Below, piece after piece: positions 8,447 to 23,500 of a stretch of 64,000 nucleotides of DNA. The notes beneath the pieces are model-generated. The model searched no databases. It saw nothing but the letters and a program-made list of their open reading frames with translations, and was not told the origin of the DNA. How positions within the stretch are numbered: position 1 is the first letter of the stretch; every line of letters starts with the position of its first letter. Location of the stretch: assembly GCF_020707215.1 (NCBI RefSeq), contig NZ_JAJFET010000001.1, forward strand, positions 806,001 to 870,000, read 5' to 3'. Made by a program: the position numbers and the translations under genes. Source of the stretch: Sphingomonas sp. PL-96 (GTDB lineage Bacteria; Pseudomonadota; Alphaproteobacteria; Sphingomonadales; Sphingomonadaceae).

Positions 8447-10930
8447 TTAGAAGGCGATCACGACCGAGCCGCTGACGGCGCGTGGAGCACCGAACTGCAC
8501 GAACGGAACGCTCGTGTTGCCCGAGCTGCCGCTGATGTAGCCGACGTAAAACTCATTGAAGAGGTTCGACACGTTCAGCTGGAAGAAGGTCTTCTCGAGG
8601 CCCAGCTTCTCCAGCGAGAAGCGCGCATCGAGGTCGACCAGCGTGTAGCCGTCCACCTTGGCCGGGAAAACCTCGGTGTTGGCGACGCCATTGACGGTCT
8701 GAACCAGCGGCTCGTTGATGTCGTTGATGAAGCGCGGGCCGGTGTACTTCACCTGCGCACCAAGCTCAATCGGACCCAGCGTGCCCTGCAGACGGCCCCC
8801 GAAGCTCCACTTCGACATGCCCGACTCCTGCTTGCCAGCAGTCGCCAGGAAGGTGCTCGCGCCGGTCTGCAGATCGTCCTGGATCTCCGAGTTCAAGTAG
8901 GAACCGAAGACATAGGCCGTGATCTCGCGGATCGGCTGCACCGAGATGCTGCCGTCGAAGCCGTAGCGGTTGACCTTGCCGATGTTGCGGGAGACGCTCT
9001 CGCCAAGCTCAGCATCGAACGCGGTGGCGATGCGGTTCTTGAACTTGATGTAGTAGCCGCCCAGCTGTGCCGTGACGATACCCGACCGGTAGCGCAGGCC
9101 CAGGTCGAAGCTGTCGGTGGTCTCCGGAGCCGGATCCGCACCTTCAACGCCCTCGTCGAAGTAAAGCGCGCTGTACAGGGTGTCCGTACCCGGAACCGAC
9201 AGGCCCTTCGCGTAGCTGGCGAAGATGCTGGCCTGCGGCGTGAAGTTGTAGGTCAGCCCGACATTCGGAAGCGCACGGTTGTACTTATAGTCACGCGAGC
9301 GTGGCGCTGCATAGCCGGGGTTCGCTGCGGCATAGGCAGCCGCGTTGTCCGACGAGATGCAGTCGACGTTGCCGTTGGCAGCGGTGGTGAAGCAGTTCTG
9401 GTTCAGGTCCCGCTTGAAGAACGGCACGCGCAGGCCGAGGTCGAGCACAAGGTTGTTCTCAAGAAACTCGCCGCGATACTGGCCCGACACCTGGTTCAGG
9501 ATAGCGTACGACTTGCGATCGCGCTTTTGGACCACGTTGCCGTCCACGTCGGTGATCGGGTCGTTGATCGGGAAGACGTCGAACGGCTCGCCATTGCTGT
9601 ACAGGTAGCCGGTTTCACCGGTCTGACGATGGCGCGCACGATCATAGGTGTAGGACAGTCGAACGCGGTGCGCGTCGTTGATCTGATACACCAGGTTCGA
9701 AATCACCATGTAGCGGTTCGTCTGCGTCTGGCTCGGAGCCAGCAGACGCACCGTGTCGAGGGTGTCCCCGTCGCCGTTCAGGTCGCGGCCGAAGTAGTAG
9801 CTGTTGCCGCTGAAGCCGTAGAAGGTCTGACCTGCGACCGTACGACCGCTTTCGCTGCCGACGACGGTGCCGCCGCCGTTCGCCTTGGTGTACTGGTAGC
9901 TCGGGTCGACCGTCAGCGTCAGGCCGTCTGCCAGGGTGAAGCGCGACGTGCCGCGAATGTTGCCGGTGTTCGACGGATTGTAGCGACGGTCATAGTCGGT
10001 CGCGCAGCTGTTGGGTGCATCGACCGCGCCCGCCTGCGGCGTGTCGGTGCTGCACGCCGGAACGTCATAGCTGGCTTCGCCGAAGCTGGTCGGGAAGCGA
10101 TTGCCGCTGCCGGTACCCGTGGTGCGGCCTTCGTCCGCGCGCAGGGGTCCCGAACCGAAGAAGTTGTTGCGAGCCTGGTTGTAGTGGCCAGCGATCGAGA
10201 CGAAGTCGCCGTTGCCGCCCAGATCCTGATAGATACGGGCGTTGTACTGCTGCTTCTTGACGCGGCCGTAATTGTTGAACGGGTTGTCGTACGAAACCCA
10301 GGAAGCCGAGGCGAACGCCTTGGTGCCCATGCCGGTGATGTCGCCGGTGTCGATCATGCCGAACACGCGGTGATAGTCGTACTCACCATAGGAAGCGGTG
10401 AACATCGCGCCCAACTCATCGCCGGGGACGCGGGTGCGCAGGTTCACGGTGCCGCCGACGGCCGAGGCAGTCGGGCTGTCGACGTCGGTCGCGCCCAGGT
10501 TGACGCTGACGTTGTCGATGATCTCGCTGTCGACCTGCTGGTTGGTGTAGATGGCGTAGTTGCCGCTGTCGTTCAGCGGAATGCCGTCCAGCGTCTGCGA
10601 GATGCGCGACGAATCGAAGCCGCGGATGCGGAAGCCGCCGCCCGACGAACCATAGGGGTCGTTGTTCTGGAAGCTGACACCCGGAACCAGGTTGATGACG
10701 TCGTTGATCGTCTGGCCCGGACGCTGCCGCTGGATGATTTCGCTGTCGAGGACCACCTGCGCCTTGGGCTGGTTCGGAAGGTCCACGCCCCCGATCGTCC
10801 GATCGGCCCGGCCCGTGACGACGACTTCGCTACCCTCGTTAAACTCCTGCGATGCAGTCGACTGCGCCATCGCGGCAGCCGGAATGACCAGCGCGGCGAA
10901 AGCCACGCCTGCAAAAAGCTTCGTACGCAT
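8447..10930 (-). CDS. TonB-dependent outer membrane receptor
   Basis: An 827-residue outer membrane receptor for active uptake of a large or scarce substrate. It has a Sec signal peptide (cut after AMA/Q at about residue 22) and a TonB-box-like stretch SEVVVTG near residue 36. The plug domain (about 60-175) contains QTINDVINLVPGVSF, FRIRGFDSSRISQTLDGIPL and VGGTVNLRT. The rest is a 22-strand barrel with many alternating aromatic strands, ending in Phe as usual for BamA substrates. The substrate is not readable; there is no adjacent siderophore, cobalamin or glycan gene. The promoter should lie in the 160 bases up to ligA. The nearest regulators are the LytS/LytTR pair downstream. Confidence 0.93.
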   Translation of the reverse strand: MRTKLFAGVAFAALVIPAAAMAQSTASQEFNEGSEVVVTGRADRTIGGVDLPNQPKAQVVLDSEIIQRQRPGQTINDVINLVPGVSFQNNDPYGSSGGGFRIRGFDSSRISQTLDGIPLNDSGNYAIYTNQQVDSEIIDNVSVNLGATDVDSPTASAVGGTVNLRTRVPGDELGAMFTASYGEYDYHRVFGMIDTGDITGMGTKAFASASWVSYDNPFNNYGRVKKQQYNARIYQDLGGNGDFVSIAGHYNQARNNFFGSGPLRADEGRTTGTGSGNRFPTSFGEASYDVPACSTDTPQAGAVDAPNSCATDYDRRYNPSNTGNIRGTSRFTLADGLTLTVDPSYQYTKANGGGTVVGSESGRTVAGQTFYGFSGNSYYFGRDLNGDGDTLDTVRLLAPSQTQTNRYMVISNLVYQINDAHRVRLSYTYDRARHRQTGETGYLYSNGEPFDVFPINDPITDVDGNVVQKRDRKSYAILNQVSGQYRGEFLENNLVLDLGLRVPFFKRDLNQNCFTTAANGNVDCISSDNAAAYAAANPGYAAPRSRDYKYNRALPNVGLTYNFTPQASIFASYAKGLSVPGTDTLYSALYFDEGVEGADPAPETTDSFDLGLRYRSGIVTAQLGGYYIKFKNRIATAFDAELGESVSRNIGKVNRYGFDGSISVQPIREITAYVFGSYLNSEIQDDLQTGASTFLATAGKQESGMSKWSFGGRLQGTLGPIELGAQVKYTGPRFINDINEPLVQTVNGVANTEVFPAKVDGYTLVDLDARFSLEKLGLEKTFFQLNVSNLFNEFYVGYISGSSGNTSVPFVQFGAPRAVSGSVVIAF

Positions 10931-11090
10931 GTGTTCCCCTATCGTGAGCGGATGCTCAGACGCGGTGCCCGTTCACCGTCTGGCCGCCCCGTGGGCGATT
11001 CATATGTCCGCTTTGTGACAATGAGGGGAGGGGGAACCAAAAGCTTTTTGCTGCGTTGCACAAACGCCACACTCGGTGGTCCGCCTAAAA

Positions 11091-14864
<3,774 letters not shown>

Positions 14865-14872
<8 letters not shown>

Positions 14873-15377
14873 CCTCGTCCTCCCGTTCCGGCCGCAGTGC
14901 CCAGCTCGCATAGAGCGTGGGCACTGCGTAATATTGCGTGGCGAGGTAGAAGGCGAGCGCCATCAGCCTGGAACAGAGCTGGTCGATCGACCAGCCCAGT
15001 GCCACGGGCAGCGCCGCAAGCAGGATGATGCCGCCATAGGCGGTGACAGCCACCGCCGTGAGCGCCACCAGATAGGCGGTACGGCGAAGCTCACGCTCAC
15101 GCTCGTCGGCCACTTCCGACGCCGTCCAGTTCTTGACGGGACCGGATAGCGGCATGAACACCGCCACCGCAAATCCCACCATCACGAACATATAGCCGAA
15201 CGGCAGCCGGGCGTCGTCGACGATGGCATAGACCAGGCCGCCGGTGGCAAGGGTCAGCGCCAGCAGCGGTGCCCAGCGCCGCGACCGGCGATGCGGCGGC
15301 CTCTTCACGAGGTCGGGGATGCCGGTCCATCGAACGCTGTCGTCCAGCCGCTCGGCAAAGGTCTTTCGAACCATCAT
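14865..15377 (-). CDS. four-TM membrane protein coupled to HTH regulator
   Basis: A 170-residue membrane protein. A basic N-terminal stretch (about 1-45, with WTGIPDLVKRPPHRRSRR) is followed by transmembrane segments at about 47-64, 67-86, 110-135 and 140-160, and a short acidic tail. No catalytic motif is seen. The first ATG (15377) forms an ATGA overlap with the stop of the upstream HTH gene, so translation is coupled; a second ATG directly follows. Pairs of a small XRE-type regulator and a DUF2178-like membrane protein are common in bacteria, and this looks like one; the function of such membrane proteins is not established. Confidence 0.85.
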
Positions 15378-15619
15378 TGCTCTCCTGCTCGACGCAGCGC
15401 GTCCGCGACCGGGGGAAAGGGCGAAAAGGAAAACAGCAACTCGATGGGCACATCGAATACGCCCGCGATCTTCATCGCCAGCTCCAGGCTGGGCTTGTAG
15501 TCGCCGCGCTCGAGATAGCCGATGGTCTGCGGATTCACCTCGACCGCCTCGGCAAGCGCCCGGCGGGTGAGACCTCGTTCGGTTCGGAAGAGGGCAATCC
15601 TGTTGTAGAGCTTCAGCAT
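15374..15619 (-). CDS. small XRE-family HTH transcriptional regulator
   Basis: An 81-residue protein that is almost entirely one helix-turn-helix domain: NRIALFRTERGLTRRALAEA, then VNPQTIGYLERGDYKPSLELA, which is the recognition-helix region, then FDVPIELLFSF. It is the short, YozG-like type of regulator encoded together with a small membrane protein, here coupled by an ATGA overlap. I choose MLKLYNR at 15619; the frame is open further upstream but the promoter lies there. A GTTGTG-N4-CACAAC palindrome placed over the predicted -10 suggests that it represses its own operon. Confidence 0.92.
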   Translation of the reverse strand: MLKLYNRIALFRTERGLTRRALAEAVEVNPQTIGYLERGDYKPSLELAMKIAGVFDVPIELLFSFSPFPPVADALRRAGEQ

Positions 15620-15638
15620 ACCGCACACCGCTGCAGAT

Positions 15639-15673
15639 GTTGTGAATACACAACGAATCTGCGCATTCGTCAA
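15639..15673 (-). promoter_or_regulatory. promoter and palindromic operator of HTH operon
   Basis: On the minus strand TTGACG (15668-15673) and TGTATT (15645-15650) are spaced by 17 bases. The -10-like box lies inside the perfect 6-bp palindrome GTTGTG-TATT-CACAAC (15639-15654), whose proximal edge is 20 bases from the ATG. This arrangement fits autorepression by the encoded HTH protein. Confidence 0.55.
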
Positions 15674-15775
15674 CAGGCGAGCGTAAGCCGCCGAGCGTCG
15701 CCCGGCGTCGGAGAATGTTCGGGTGTGGAGGTGACCGCCGCGAGCCGCAGTGCGCGGCCCGCAGCGGAGAGAGGG

Positions 15776-16840
15776 TCAGGCCGCCAGCGTGGCGCCGGCC
15801 TGCGCCTCGTGGACTGCGGCACGCAGATCCCGGGCAAGCGCATCTACCCGCGCCAGGTCCGCGTCCCACGCAAACATGAAGCGGGCGCCGCCGCCGATGA
15901 AGGTGTAGAAGCGCCAGCCGCGCGCGCGCAGCCCTTCGAGCACCGGCTCCGGCGCACGCAGGAACACCGCGTTCGCCTCCACCGGGAACATCGGCTCCAC
16001 GCCCGGCAGGTCGGCGATTGCCGTCGCCAGCCGCCGCGCACAGTCATTGCCGTGGGCGGCATTGCTCAGCCACACGCCGCTCTCCAGCATGCCCACCCAG
16101 GGGGCGGCCAGGAAGCGCATCTTGGAGGCGAGCTGCCCCGCCTGCTTGCAGCGGTAATCGAAGTCGAGCGCCAGGGCGTGGTCGAAGAACAGGATCGCCT
16201 CGCCGGCCGCCATGCCGTTCTTGGTCCCGCCGAAGCACAGCACGTCGACGCCCGAACGCCAGGTCATCTCGGCCGGCGAGCAGCCGAGTGCCGCGCAGGC
16301 GTTGGCGAAGCGCGCGCCGTCCATGTGCAGCCGCAGGCCCAGTTCACGGCAGGTGGCGGACAGCGCCCGGATCTCGTCCAGCGAGTAGACCTGGCCGGTC
16401 TCGGTCGGCTGAGTGATCGTCACCGCGCGCGGCTTGGGGAAGTGGATGTCCGAACGGCCGGTCGCCAGCGCCCGCACGGCCGCCGGCGTCAGCTTGCCGT
16501 CGTCGGTCTGCGCCACCAGCAGCTTGGAGCCGTTGGAAAAGAACTCCGGCGCCCCGCACTCGTCGGTCTCGACGTGCGCCGACGAAGAGCAGATGACGCT
16601 GTGATAGGACTGGCACAGCGCCGCCAGAGCGAGCGAATTGGCCGCGGTGCCGTTGAACGCGAAGAACACCTCGCAGTCGGTTTCGAACAGGGTGCGGAAC
16701 GAGTCGGAGGCGCGCTGCGTCCACGGATCCTCGCCATAAGCGGGCACATAGCCGTGGTTGGCCTCTGCCATCGCGTCCCATGCCGCGGGGCAAATGCCGG
16801 CATAATTGTCGCTGGCGAACTGCTGGGGTTCTTGGGTCAT
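15776..16840 (-). CDS. ltaE: low-specificity L-threonine aldolase
   Basis: A 354-residue PLP enzyme of the beta-eliminating-lyase/threonine aldolase family that cleaves threonine and allo-threonine to glycine and acetaldehyde. Seen in order: FASDNYAGICPAAWDAMAEA at the N-terminus, HVETDECGAPEFF, LRLHMDGARFANA with the cofactor-binding Asp, and LCFGGTKNGMAAGEA with the Schiff-base Lys. The length is typical. I choose MTQEPQQF at 16840, twenty bases downstream of a large structured leader RNA (16861-16983). The leader makes post-transcriptional control likely. It may supply glycine and one-carbon units, which would link it to the folate enzyme at 28 kb. Confidence 0.93.
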   Translation of the reverse strand: MTQEPQQFASDNYAGICPAAWDAMAEANHGYVPAYGEDPWTQRASDSFRTLFETDCEVFFAFNGTAANSLALAALCQSYHSVICSSSAHVETDECGAPEFFSNGSKLLVAQTDDGKLTPAAVRALATGRSDIHFPKPRAVTITQPTETGQVYSLDEIRALSATCRELGLRLHMDGARFANACAALGCSPAEMTWRSGVDVLCFGGTKNGMAAGEAILFFDHALALDFDYRCKQAGQLASKMRFLAAPWVGMLESGVWLSNAAHGNDCARRLATAIADLPGVEPMFPVEANAVFLRAPEPVLEGLRARGWRFYTFIGGGARFMFAWDADLARVDALARDLRAAVHEAQAGATLAA

Positions 16841-16860
16841 GCCTTTGTCGTACCTCGTTG

Positions 16861-16983
16861 GAGAGTCGGTGCGACGCGTGGCTTGGGTCCCGTGGTTTGC
16901 CGACCGGCCACATCCCTTCCCGCGAAGCGCGAAGGCACCACCTTGCTCGGGAGCAGGTTGGTGTCGGGGTCGCCCCGACTCTC
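16861..16983 (-). ncRNA. candidate structured leader RNA of threonine aldolase gene
   Basis: Read on the minus strand, the ends GAGAGTCGGGGCGAC and GTCGCACCGACTCTC pair at 14 of 15 positions to form a closing stem. Inside are a 13-bp hairpin (CACCAACCTGCTC with GAGCAAGGTGGTG, two mismatches), a hairpin CCTTCGCG-CTT-CGCGGGAAGG, and a stem GTGGC/GCCAC. This is a four-way-junction layout. The 5' strand of the closing stem can instead form a perfect local hairpin GTCGGGG-CGA-CCCCGAC, so two folds compete. It ends 20 bases before the ltaE ATG and has promoter-like boxes just upstream. I cannot match it to a known riboswitch consensus. Confidence 0.6.
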
Positions 16984-16995
16984 GATGCTGGCGCG

Positions 16996-17024
16996 CCTCT
17001 AGCAAGCTCGCTGCGCTGCGGCAA
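16996..17024 (-). promoter_or_regulatory. predicted promoter of ltaE leader
   Basis: TTGCCG (17019-17024) and TAGAGG (16996-17001) are spaced by exactly 17 bases on the minus strand. The -10 box is identical to that of the first tRNA-Asp gene in this window. Initiation would fall about 5-10 bases before the closing stem of the leader RNA. Confidence 0.5.
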
Positions 17025-17046
17025 GATGGGCGGGCGCTACTGCTTC

Positions 17047-17134
17047 GTGCTCCCGCGCAGGCGGGAGCCCAGGGTACCAAGCGCTACGAGCTGTTGTTCT
17101 GCTTGGCCCTGGGCTCCTGCCTGCGCAGGAGCAC
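17047..17134 (+). repeat. dispersed composite palindrome, full copy
   Basis: GTGCTCCCGCGCAGGCGGGA followed by GCCCAGGGTACCAAGCG, then after a spacer the inverted counterpart CTTGGCCCTGGGCTCCTGCC and GCGCAGGAGCAC. The two halves mirror each other closely. It lies between the fpr stop and the ltaE promoter, both read leftward. Confidence 0.8.
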
Positions 17135-17162
17135 GGTGAAGGAAGCGCCGGCTCGGGTTCGA

Positions 17163-17975
17163 TCAGTCGACGAAGGCGCGCTCGATCACATACTGCCCCG
17201 GGCTGGCGTTGGAGCCCTCCACAAAGCCCATGCCCTCCAGCATCGCGGCGAAGTCGCGGATCATTGCCATGCTGCCGCACATCATGATGCGGTCGGTTTC
17301 CGGATCCAGCTTCTTCGGGCCCTGCACCGGCTCGCCGAACAGCGCCGCGCTCTCGATCAGGTCGTTGATGCGGCCGGTGTTGCGGAACGCCTCGCGCGTC
17401 ACGGTCGGGATATAGTGGAACTGCACCTGCGCCTCGTCCGACACCAGCGGATCGTCGGCCAGCCGCGACGCGAGCTCATCATGATAGGCAAGGTCGCTCA
17501 CCTGGCGCACCGAATGCACCAGGATCACTTGGTCGAACATCGAATAGACGTCCGGATCGCGCGCCAGGCTCAGGAACGGCGCCAGGCCGGTGCCCGTCGA
17601 GAAGAAGAACAGTCGCTTGCCGCCGGTCAGCGCGTCGGTGACGAGCGTGCCGGTCGGCTTCTTGCCCAGATACACCTCGTCACCCGGCTGGATCAGCTGC
17701 AGCTTGGAGGTGAGGGGGCCGTCCTCGACCTTGATCGACAGGAACTCCAGCTCCTCGGCATAATGCGGACTAGCTATCGAATAGGCGCGCATGATCGGCT
17801 TCTTCTCGCCCGGCAGGCCGATCATCACGAACTCGCCCGAACGGAAGCGGAAGCTCGACGGCCGCTCGACCGCGAACGAGAACAGCCGGTCGTTCCAGTG
17901 GCGGACCCACAGCACCTTCACGTTGAGGAACGCGCTGGTCTCGGGGATGAGCGCGGGTTCGCGGACGTCGGTCAT
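17163..17975 (-). CDS. fpr: ferredoxin--NADP+ reductase
   Basis: A 270-residue FAD-containing reductase of the bacterial Fpr type that exchanges electrons between NADPH and ferredoxin or flavodoxin. The FAD-binding motif is [16 protein letters not shown] (R-x-Y-S at about residue 65) and the NADP-binding region is [18 protein letters not shown]. The C-terminus ENDS with a family-like [10 protein letters not shown]. No signal peptide or membrane segment is present. The ATG (17975) starts [14 protein letters not shown]. It is divergent from uvrB across 158 bases. In other proteobacteria this enzyme supports oxidative-stress defence and Fe-S repair; no SoxR-type box is evident here. Confidence 0.94.
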   Translation of the reverse strand: MTDVREPALIPETSAFLNVKVLWVRHWNDRLFSFAVERPSSFRFRSGEFVMIGLPGEKKPIMRAYSIASPHYAEELEFLSIKVEDGPLTSKLQLIQPGDEVYLGKKPTGTLVTDALTGGKRLFFFSTGTGLAPFLSLARDPDVYSMFDQVILVHSVRQVSDLAYHDELASRLADDPLVSDEAQVQFHYIPTVTREAFRNTGRINDLIESAALFGEPVQGPKKLDPETDRIMMCGSMAMIRDFAAMLEGMGFVEGSNASPGQYVIERAFVD

Positions 17976-18133
17976 GCACTTCTTCCTTCAGCCACGCCGG
18001 AACAGGCGCGGTTCGTCTTGCCTGGGCTTGTTGCGAGGGCATCGCACTATGGGGTGCGCGTCGTCGGGTCAACCAAAGCAAAGCTTGGGGCTCACGTTGC
18101 CGCTGCTTGGCCGCATCCCCATATCGGGCCCCT

Positions 18134-20326
<2,193 letters not shown>

Positions 20327-20356
20327 ACGGACGTGTCGCGGCAACGTCAACGCAGC

Positions 20357-20395
20357 TAACGTAATTAAATTATAACTCAACGCAATTTTACGTTA
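20357..20395. repeat. AT-rich inverted repeat between uvrB and receptor gene
   Basis: TAACGTAA (20357-20364) and TTACGTTA (20388-20395) form an 8-bp inverted repeat around 23 AT-rich bases. Its low GC content contrasts with the rest of the window. It may be an operator for the receptor gene or a weak 3' end for uvrB. Confidence 0.5.
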
Positions 20396-20430
20396 GGGTG
20401 TTGCGCAGAAACATTAAGTAACGGTAAATA

Positions 20431-20448
20431 CGTGACAAATCTGTCACG
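20431..20448. promoter_or_regulatory. palindromic operator-like site upstream of receptor gene
   Basis: CGTGACA-AATC-TGTCACG is a perfect 7-bp palindrome 113 bases upstream of the receptor start. It resembles CRP/FNR-type GTGA...TCAC half sites, but with an 8-base rather than a 6-base gap, so the cognate regulator is open. Confidence 0.45.
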
Positions 20449-20484
20449 CTGTCAGAAAAGCTTCACATTGCCGCCAAGTTCGAC

Positions 20485-20513
20485 TTGAACAAGCTCTCCG
20501 CAAAATTTCTTAT
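20485..20513 (+). promoter_or_regulatory. possible promoter of receptor gene
   Basis: TTGAAC (20485-20490) and TCTTAT (20508-20513) are spaced by 17 bases and lie downstream of the palindrome at 20431-20448. This is the best sigma-70-like match in the spacer, but the -10 is weak. Confidence 0.3.
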
Positions 20514-20560
20514 GCCCCAGTTCCAAGCTCTTAGAGAGCAGAACAACGGGGGTTATTTCT

Positions 20561-23500
20561 GTGAAGTCTTGTCATCTGTACGCCGCAGCGGCGTTGCTGC
20601 CGCTCGCAATCGCTTCCGCTGTGCCTGGTTTCGCACAGTCGGCAGTGAGCCCGGATCCCACGCAGGTTCCCGAAGATGCTGAAAGCCCGGAGTCTCCGCG
20701 CGCCAAAGCAGCTCCGGACGCTGGCGAGATCACCGTCACCGGTTCGCGCATTCGCCGCGATGAATTCTCGGTCGCGGAGCCGCTGACCGTTATCGGTCGT
20801 GAAGAGATCACCCAGGCCGGCTTCGCGAGTCCGGCGGACGCGCTGCAGAGCGCTGCGGTTACGCAGGGTGCTTCCCAGATCAACAACGCCTACGGCGGCT
20901 TCGTGACGGACGGCGGCACTGGTGCGAACACCATCGGCCTGCGCGGCCTCGGGCCGTCGCGCACGCTGACGCTGCTGAACGGTCGCCGGCTCGCGCCGGG
21001 CGGTACGCGCGGTTCGCTGCTCGCAGCCGACCTCAACGTCCTGCCGAATGCGCTCGTTGAGCGCATCGAAGTGCTCAAGGCCGGCGCCTCGTCGGTCTAT
21101 GGCTCGGACGCCGTCGCGGGTGTGGTGAACATCATCACCGACAACGCTCTTCGCGGCCTGCAGCTCGACATGCAGACCAACGTGCCCGAGGTCGGTGCCG
21201 GCATCGATCGTCGTGTCAGCGCCTCGTTCGGCTTCCAAGCTGACCGGCTCAGCGTCGTCGGATCGTTGGAATATCGCAAGCGCGACGCGCTGGCGCGCAA
21301 GGACGTGTCGTTCTTCGACTGCCCGATCGGCGGCTTCCTGAATGGCGAAGGTTCCGAATTCGGCTCGGGCGATGCGTATCCAGTTGGCGACCCGCGCAAC
21401 TGCTACACGATCGACAACGGCGGCGTGACCATCAACACCCTGGGCCTTCCCACGCGGGATGCGATCGGCCGCACCAGCGGTGCCGTCGGACGCTTCAACC
21501 GCTTCGTTCCGGCGCCTGGCGTGACTACCGGTCCGTTCCCCGGATACCTGGGCGTCGGCAGCTATGACCGCGACAGCTATGATCCGGAGCAGGAAGAAGA
21601 GCCGCTGATCACTGGTCAGAAGACCTACACCGGCTATCTCTCGGCTACCTACAAGCTGAACGCGTTGGGCGACGCGGAAGTCTATGGCGAAGTGCTGGCC
21701 ACCCGCCGCAAGTCGTCGTCGCCGCTCTATCGCCAGCTGTCGCTCGACTACCTCCAGGGCAGCCCGCTGCTTCCCGAGAGCATCCGCGACGGCGTGTTCG
21801 CAAACCCGACGGAGACGTCGAGCGGCCAGAACATCGCGGCGCGTGCGTTCATCGGTTACGGCCTGACGTCGTCGAACCAGACTGTTGACTATGTCCGCGC
21901 GTCGGGCGGCATCCGCGGTGACTTCTTCTTCCCGAAGTGGCGCTATGACGCTTATGTCGGTAAGTCGTGGAACGACGGCACCTACGAGGCGGAGTCCTTC
22001 CTTACCGATCGCCTGGCGAATTCGCTGAACGTTGTGGCGAACGGCGACGGCACCTTCAGCTGCGCGAGCCTTGCCTCAAACCCGAACTGCGTTGCCGCGC
22101 CGGCGCTCAGCGCGGCGGTGATCGGTGGCGACCTTCCCGAGGCGTTCCGTAACTACATCGTTGCGAACACCATCGGTAAGACGCAGTTCCGCGAGACGAC
22201 CTACGCCTTCAACATCGACGGTCCGCTGTTCGCCCTGCCGGGCGGCGACGTCCAGCTTGCCTTGGGCGTCGAGCATCGCCGCCAGAGCATCAACGACCAG
22301 CCCGACCCGAACTCGGTCAACGGCAACCTGTTCGGCCTGACCGCCGCCACGCCGACGGTCGGCAAGGACAACGTCAAGGAAGCCTTTGGCGAAATCTTCG
22401 TGCCGCTGCTGGCCGACAAGCCGTTCTTCTACCGGCTGAACTTCACCGGCTCGGCGCGGTTCACGGACTATGCGTCCTATGGTTCGGACTGGACCTACAA
22501 GATCGCGGCGGAGTGGGAGCCGTTCCGCGGCCTCGGCTTCCGTGGCAGCTATGGTACTTCCTATCGCGCCCCGGCGCTTGCGGAGCAGTATCTTGGCGCA
22601 ACCAGCGGCTTCCTGAGCACCAACAGCGATCCGTGCAGCGCGCTGCCGGCGGCCGGTGACCAGTCGCCCGTCCAGCAGATCTACGCACGCAACTGCGCGT
22701 CCATCGGCCTCCCTGCCGATTTCGAGCAGCGCAACAGCGTCCAGACTTTCCGAGTCGGCGGCGCCGAGGCGGGTCTGAGCGCAGAGACGTCGACCAACTG
22801 GACGGTGGGTGCGGTTGTCCGTCCTCCGCTGCCGGACTCGGTCGGCTCCCTGTCGCTGTCGCTCGACTATTTCGACATCAAGGTCGACAACGGCGTCTCG
22901 GACCTTTCGGGATCGGTGATCCTCGCCCGCTGCTATGGCGCCGAGAACTTCAATCCGACCGAAGGTCTCTGCCGGTTCGTCGAGCGTGACGCCAACAATG
23001 GGCTGGTCGTGACCAGCAGCTATGTGAACCTGTCCGAGAACATCGTGAAGGGCTTCGAGTTCAACGGCCGCTACGCTCGGGATCTCTTTGGTGGCCGGTT
23101 CATCCTGAACGCAGGTGTTACCAAGTACACCGAGCAGTCGACCCGACTGTTCCCGGAAGAGTATCTTGCAGACGCCAACGGCACGCTGACGTCGCCGGAC
23201 TGGGTCGGAAACTTCGACGCGACCTTCCGCTTCGACGCTGTGACGATTCGCTACGGTCTCGACTGGATCGATGGCGATCACAGCAAGACCTATGAGTATT
23301 TCGCGTTCGATAACGTCACGGGCATCACGGATCCGGAAACGGTGCAGGCGTACCGCGACAACTACTATCTCGAAGCGGATGACTACTTCCTGCATTCGCT
23401 CTCCGCGCAGTTCAACGTGGAGAAGCGCCTGCAGCTGACTGTGGGTGTCCGCAACATGCTGAACACCAAGCCGCCGCGGATCACGGCAACCGGTTACACG

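Noticed and set aside
16861..16983. Known riboswitch (SAM, glycine, TPP or cobalamin) for the ltaE leader
   Set aside because: I could not find the conserved core sequences of those classes, so I list it only as a structured candidate.
20431..20448. CRP/FNR site
   Set aside because: The half sites look right but the 8-base gap does not fit the 6-base consensus, so no regulator is named.
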